DNA of 16,757 bases. Origin: Actinomycetes bacterium. GTDB taxonomy: Bacteria > Actinomycetota > Acidimicrobiia > Acidimicrobiales > RAAP-2. Positions within the stretch are counted from its first letter, which is position 1. Every line of letters begins with the position of its first letter. The notes beneath the pieces were generated by a model. The model worked only from the letters and a program-made list of their open reading frames with translations, was not told where the DNA came from and did no database searches. The stretch is from the NCBI GenBank assembly GCA_021777285.1, contig JAJYDR010000042.1:1-16757 (forward strand), written 5' to 3'. Positions 14,473 to 16,757 of the stretch are shown in pieces. A program made the translations under genes and the position numbers.

Positions 14473-15675
14473 TTAAAGCTTTGGCTGTGGCTTAGCCAGG
14501 GTGTACTGGCCGTTGACGACCTCCAACAGGTCCATCACCGCGCCGAGGCGGTTGCCAGTCTTGTCGAAGGACACCTTGCCGGTCAGACCGTTGAAGTGCA
14601 GCGTGCGAAGCCCGGCGATGACGCGTGCCGGCTTGATCGAGTGCACGTGCCTGGCCGCGAGGACGAGCGCCGTGATGGCGTCGTACCCGAAGGTCGAGTA
14701 CGGACCGGGCGCCGACTTGAACTGCTTGTGGTAGGCGGCGTTGAACAAGTGGTCCGCGCGCGAGTTGAGCACGTTGCCCACGCCCGAAGCCAGCGCGGCG
14801 ATCGTCGCGTAGGTCCCGTTCGCGGCCTGCCCCGCACCTGAGATGTACGTCGCGTCAACCGACCCGTCAGCCACGACGAACTTCGCCGTGCCGTTGGGTC
14901 CGATCACGTTCGCGGCGTTCAGCTGGGTCGCGAACTGCGCGGCCTGGGAGAAGTAGCCCGACCAATAGATCCCGGTCGCACCCGAACTCTTGATCTGTGA
15001 GATCACCGCCGAGAAGTCGTTGCTGGTCGCGGGAATCGACTGGACGCCTCCGGCGACGACCGTGCCGCCGTCCTTCGTGATGTCCTGTGCCGCTGCGTTG
15101 GCGATGGCAACACCGAAGGACGACTGGTCATCGATGATGAACACCTTCTTGATGCCCTGCTGCTTGAAGAACGCCGCGGCCTCGGCACCGTCACCGGAAC
15201 CCGACGGGTCGATCAGGAAGACGTTCTTGTAGCCGCCCGTGGTCAACTCGGGGCTGTTCGCCGCGGGCATCACGTACGGGATCCCCGCTCGCGCGATGAT
15301 GGGCTCTACGGGTAGCGTCGCGCCCGAGCAGTAGCCCCCGACGATCGCCTGGACGTTCTCGGAAACGAGTTTGTTCGCGGCGTTCACCGCGGTCCCGGCG
15401 TCACAGGCGTCGTCTTGCTCCAGCAACTTGATGGGGTGTCCGAGGACACCACCGTGCTTGTTCACCTGTTGGGCCGCCATCAACTCGGCGTTGAAGATCT
15501 GCGTCCCCGCTTGGGCCTCCGCACCGGTCATGGGCATTGGTACACCGACCAGATACGGCGACAGCTTCTTGGCCGCCGATGCCGGACCGCTCGCGGCTCC
15601 CGCCACGACGGTGAGCATGGTGGCAACGAGCAGACCTGAGGTCAGGACCCGCGCCTTGAAATTAGTTTTGATCAC
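14473..15675 (-). CDS. ABC transporter substrate-binding protein, LivK/Leu-Ile-Val-binding type
   Basis: This secreted binding protein has 400 aa from GTG 15675. It starts with a signal peptide: positive IKTNFKAR, a hydrophobic core VLTSGLLVATMLTVVAGAA, and a likely cut after ASA (about residue 34). No lipobox Cys is seen. The mature protein is a type I periplasmic-binding fold: YLVGVPMPMTGAEA opens the first domain, C91 and C116 are placed like the conserved disulphide of LivJ-type proteins, and the second lobe contains KKVFIIDDQSSFG and YWSGYF. The cargo is inferred from context to be hydroxyproline. The frame is open 39 codons further, but those are Arg/Lys-rich and unlike a signal. GTG 15675 is preceded by the run GGGGGGA at a good distance. 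It is the first gene of the minus-strand unit. Confidence 0.9.
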   Translation of the reverse strand: MIKTNFKARVLTSGLLVATMLTVVAGAASGPASAAKKLSPYLVGVPMPMTGAEAQAGTQIFNAELMAAQQVNKHGGVLGHPIKLLEQDDACDAGTAVNAANKLVSENVQAIVGGYCSGATLPVEPIIARAGIPYVMPAANSPELTTGGYKNVFLIDPSGSGDGAEAAAFFKQQGIKKVFIIDDQSSFGVAIANAAAQDITKDGGTVVAGGVQSIPATSNDFSAVISQIKSSGATGIYWSGYFSQAAQFATQLNAANVIGPNGTAKFVVADGSVDATYISGAGQAANGTYATIAALASGVGNVLNSRADHLFNAAYHKQFKSAPGPYSTFGYDAITALVLAARHVHSIKPARVIAGLRTLHFNGLTGKVSFDKTGNRLGAVMDLLEVVNGQYTLAKPQPKL

Positions 15676-15948
15676 ACTTTCCCCCCTGATTGACAGACTT
15701 CGTTTGATGAAGCACTTCGGTGAACAAACCCGACGTCGCGAGTAACATACCACAGCGACTTTCGACCGCCACGTCGCCTTGGAATATTTCACATATCACA
15801 TGTTGGAGACCAGTCAACCGACTTCTGCTCACTGTTCAACCTGTTGACGTGGACTTTTCAATTGGTGTCGCGCCGACGCCGCACCGACCACGCGCTCGAC
15901 ACATCAAGTCACCGACACGACGTGACGCCAGGGCGGCAGGCTGGGGAC
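15676..15948. promoter_or_regulatory. Divergent promoter region between the transporter operon and the DinB-like gene
   Basis: This region holds no gene. On the minus strand TTGACT (15817-15812) and TATGTG (15795-15790) are 16 bases apart and make a plausible sigma-70-type promoter for the transporter, giving a leader of about 108 bases. Overlapping the -10, ATGTGAT-ATGTGA is a short tandem repeat. Inside the leader GTAACATACCACA (15742-15754, plus strand) shares GTAACAT with the palindrome before the dehydrogenase genes and TACCACA with the site before the first plus-strand gene. No promoter for the plus-strand gene stands out. Confidence 0.4.
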
Positions 15949-16485
15949 ATGCACACCGACGAGCACGGCCGACACGAGCCGCCAGCAACCGGCGAGGAGA
16001 CAGCGATGCTCCTCGCTTTCCTCGACTACCACCGCCAGACCTTCATGTGGAAGTGTCGCGGCCTCGACGCGCGTGCGCTCAACACGCGCACCGCGGCCTC
16101 GACGATGACCCTCGGCGGGATGTTGAAACATCTCGCCCTCGTCGAGGACGCCTGGTTCTCGCGTTCGTTGTTCGGTCACGACCGCGCCGCCCCGTGGGAC
16201 GCCGTCGACTGGCGCGCTGATCCCGATTGGGAGTGGCGCACCGCCGCCGAGGACAGCCCTGACGACTTGGTCGTCCTGTGGGAGACCGCCGTCGCGCGTT
16301 CGAGGCAACTCGTGAACGAGGCGATTGCCAACGGCGGGCTCGACCGGCTCGCGCTTCGCCCGTGGCCCGACGGTCGCACACCGAGCCTGCGATGGATCCT
16401 GTTGCACATGCTCGAGGAGTACGCCCGACACAACGGCCACGCCGACCTCTTGCGCGAAGCGATCGACGGCGAGACCGGCGAATAG
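15949..16485 (+). CDS. DinB/DUF664-family protein
   Basis: This is a 178-aa, mostly helical protein of the DinB-like superfamily (DUF664 branch). Possible metal-binding residues are H61 (GMLKHLALVEDAWF), E157 and H161 (EEYARHNGHADLLRE), placed like the His, Glu and His of mycothiol-dependent maleylpyruvate isomerase. The WDAVDWRADPDWEW section and the ending RHNGHADLLREAIDGETGE are typical of DUF664. Family members in actinobacteria are often thiol-dependent transferases, but the substrate is unknown. ATG 15949 gives a compact protein with GGGG 3-6 bases ahead; the open frame extends to 15844 with unconserved residues. It is divergent from the hydroxyproline operon and probably unrelated to it. 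Confidence 0.78.
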   Translation: MHTDEHGRHEPPATGEETAMLLAFLDYHRQTFMWKCRGLDARALNTRTAASTMTLGGMLKHLALVEDAWFSRSLFGHDRAAPWDAVDWRADPDWEWRTAAEDSPDDLVVLWETAVARSRQLVNEAIANGGLDRLALRPWPDGRTPSLRWILLHMLEEYARHNGHADLLREAIDGETGE

Positions 16486-16577
16486 CCGACGCGGTCTACG
16501 AACACGCGACCCCCACGGCGCAATGCGCGGGGACGACTCACCGCGCACAGTGACCGATGGTCGGTCGACGCCGTCGC

Positions 16578-16757
16578 TCAGCCGGCGGGCTTGGTCCCGG
16601 CGAGCGCCTTCTGGGCGAGTTGGAGTTGGCGGTACATGGCGTCGACGTCGTTCTGGTACCGCCCGAGCTCGCCCGCCGAGAGGGCCGTCTGGGCGGCGGC
16701 GTAGTCGGCCGACGCCTGCTGGATGTAGTACGCGGCGCTCTGTCCGGCCTTGCCCGT
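16578..16757 (-). CDS. C-terminal end of a larger protein, probably UPF0182 family (partial)
   Basis: The minus-strand frame from the window edge to TGA at 16580-16578 is open for 59 codons. It reads as a Gln/Ala/Tyr-rich helical tail: AAYYIQQASADYAAAQTALS, then AGELGRYQNDVDAMYRQLQ and a final QKALAGTKPAG. The pattern of a helix with a YxxAQxAL core, then a short linker (GELGRYQ) and another helix, is what I recall for the C terminus of large UPF0182 membrane proteins of actinobacteria. Only the tail is present, so the family call is tentative. The remainder lies beyond the window. It converges with the DinB-like gene; the 92 bases between them hold no clear terminator. Confidence 0.5.
   Translation of the reverse strand, partial: TGKAGQSAAYYIQQASADYAAAQTALSAGELGRYQNDVDAMYRQLQLAQKALAGTKPAG

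Overview
The window is GC-rich DNA (roughly two thirds G+C by eye) with many GTG starts, tightly overlapping genes and AT-rich dips only at promoters. Together with an actinobacterial-looking initiator tRNA, a DinB/DUF664-type protein and the tail of a probable UPF0182 membrane protein, this suggests a high-GC actinobacterium. The phylum is inferred; there is no rRNA or other strong phylogenetic marker here.

Layout. 123-199 is an initiator tRNA on the minus strand, followed by about 350 bases without a convincing gene. 557-3687 (plus strand) is a three-gene unit: an enolase-superfamily dehydratase/epimerase, a proline-racemase-superfamily protein and an ornithine-cyclodeaminase-family reductase. 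3707-15675 (minus strand) holds twelve genes read in one direction. From upstream to downstream they are a branched-chain-amino-acid-type ABC importer (binding protein, two permeases, two ATPases), a GntR/FCD regulator, the three subunits of a D-hydroxyproline dehydrogenase (DAO-like, [2Fe-2S], NAD/FAD-type with a four-Cys motif), a DapA-family deaminase, a hydroxyproline 2-epimerase and an alpha-ketoglutarate semialdehyde dehydrogenase. 15949-16485 (plus) is a DinB/DUF664-like protein that looks unrelated, and 16578-16757 (minus) is the C-terminal end of a gene that runs off the window.

How it works together. The minus-strand enzymes match the known bacterial route trans-4-hydroxy-L-proline -> cis-4-hydroxy-D-proline -> 1-pyrroline-4-hydroxy-2-carboxylate -> alpha-ketoglutarate semialdehyde -> alpha-ketoglutarate. 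The plus-strand genes match the routes by which cis-3- and trans-3-hydroxy-L-proline are dehydrated to 1-pyrroline-2-carboxylate and reduced to L-proline. The locus therefore appears to take up and degrade all three hydroxyproline isomers found in collagen, plant cell walls and microbial peptides. The two arms are convergent, with only 19 bases between their stop codons.

The points most worth a second look are: the plus-strand proline-racemase homologue, which has trans-3-hydroxyproline-dehydratase motifs but Cys where that family has Thr; a 23-bp hairpin just after the binding-protein gene; and related AT-rich words in front of all three putative transcription units, which could be sites for the GntR regulator.
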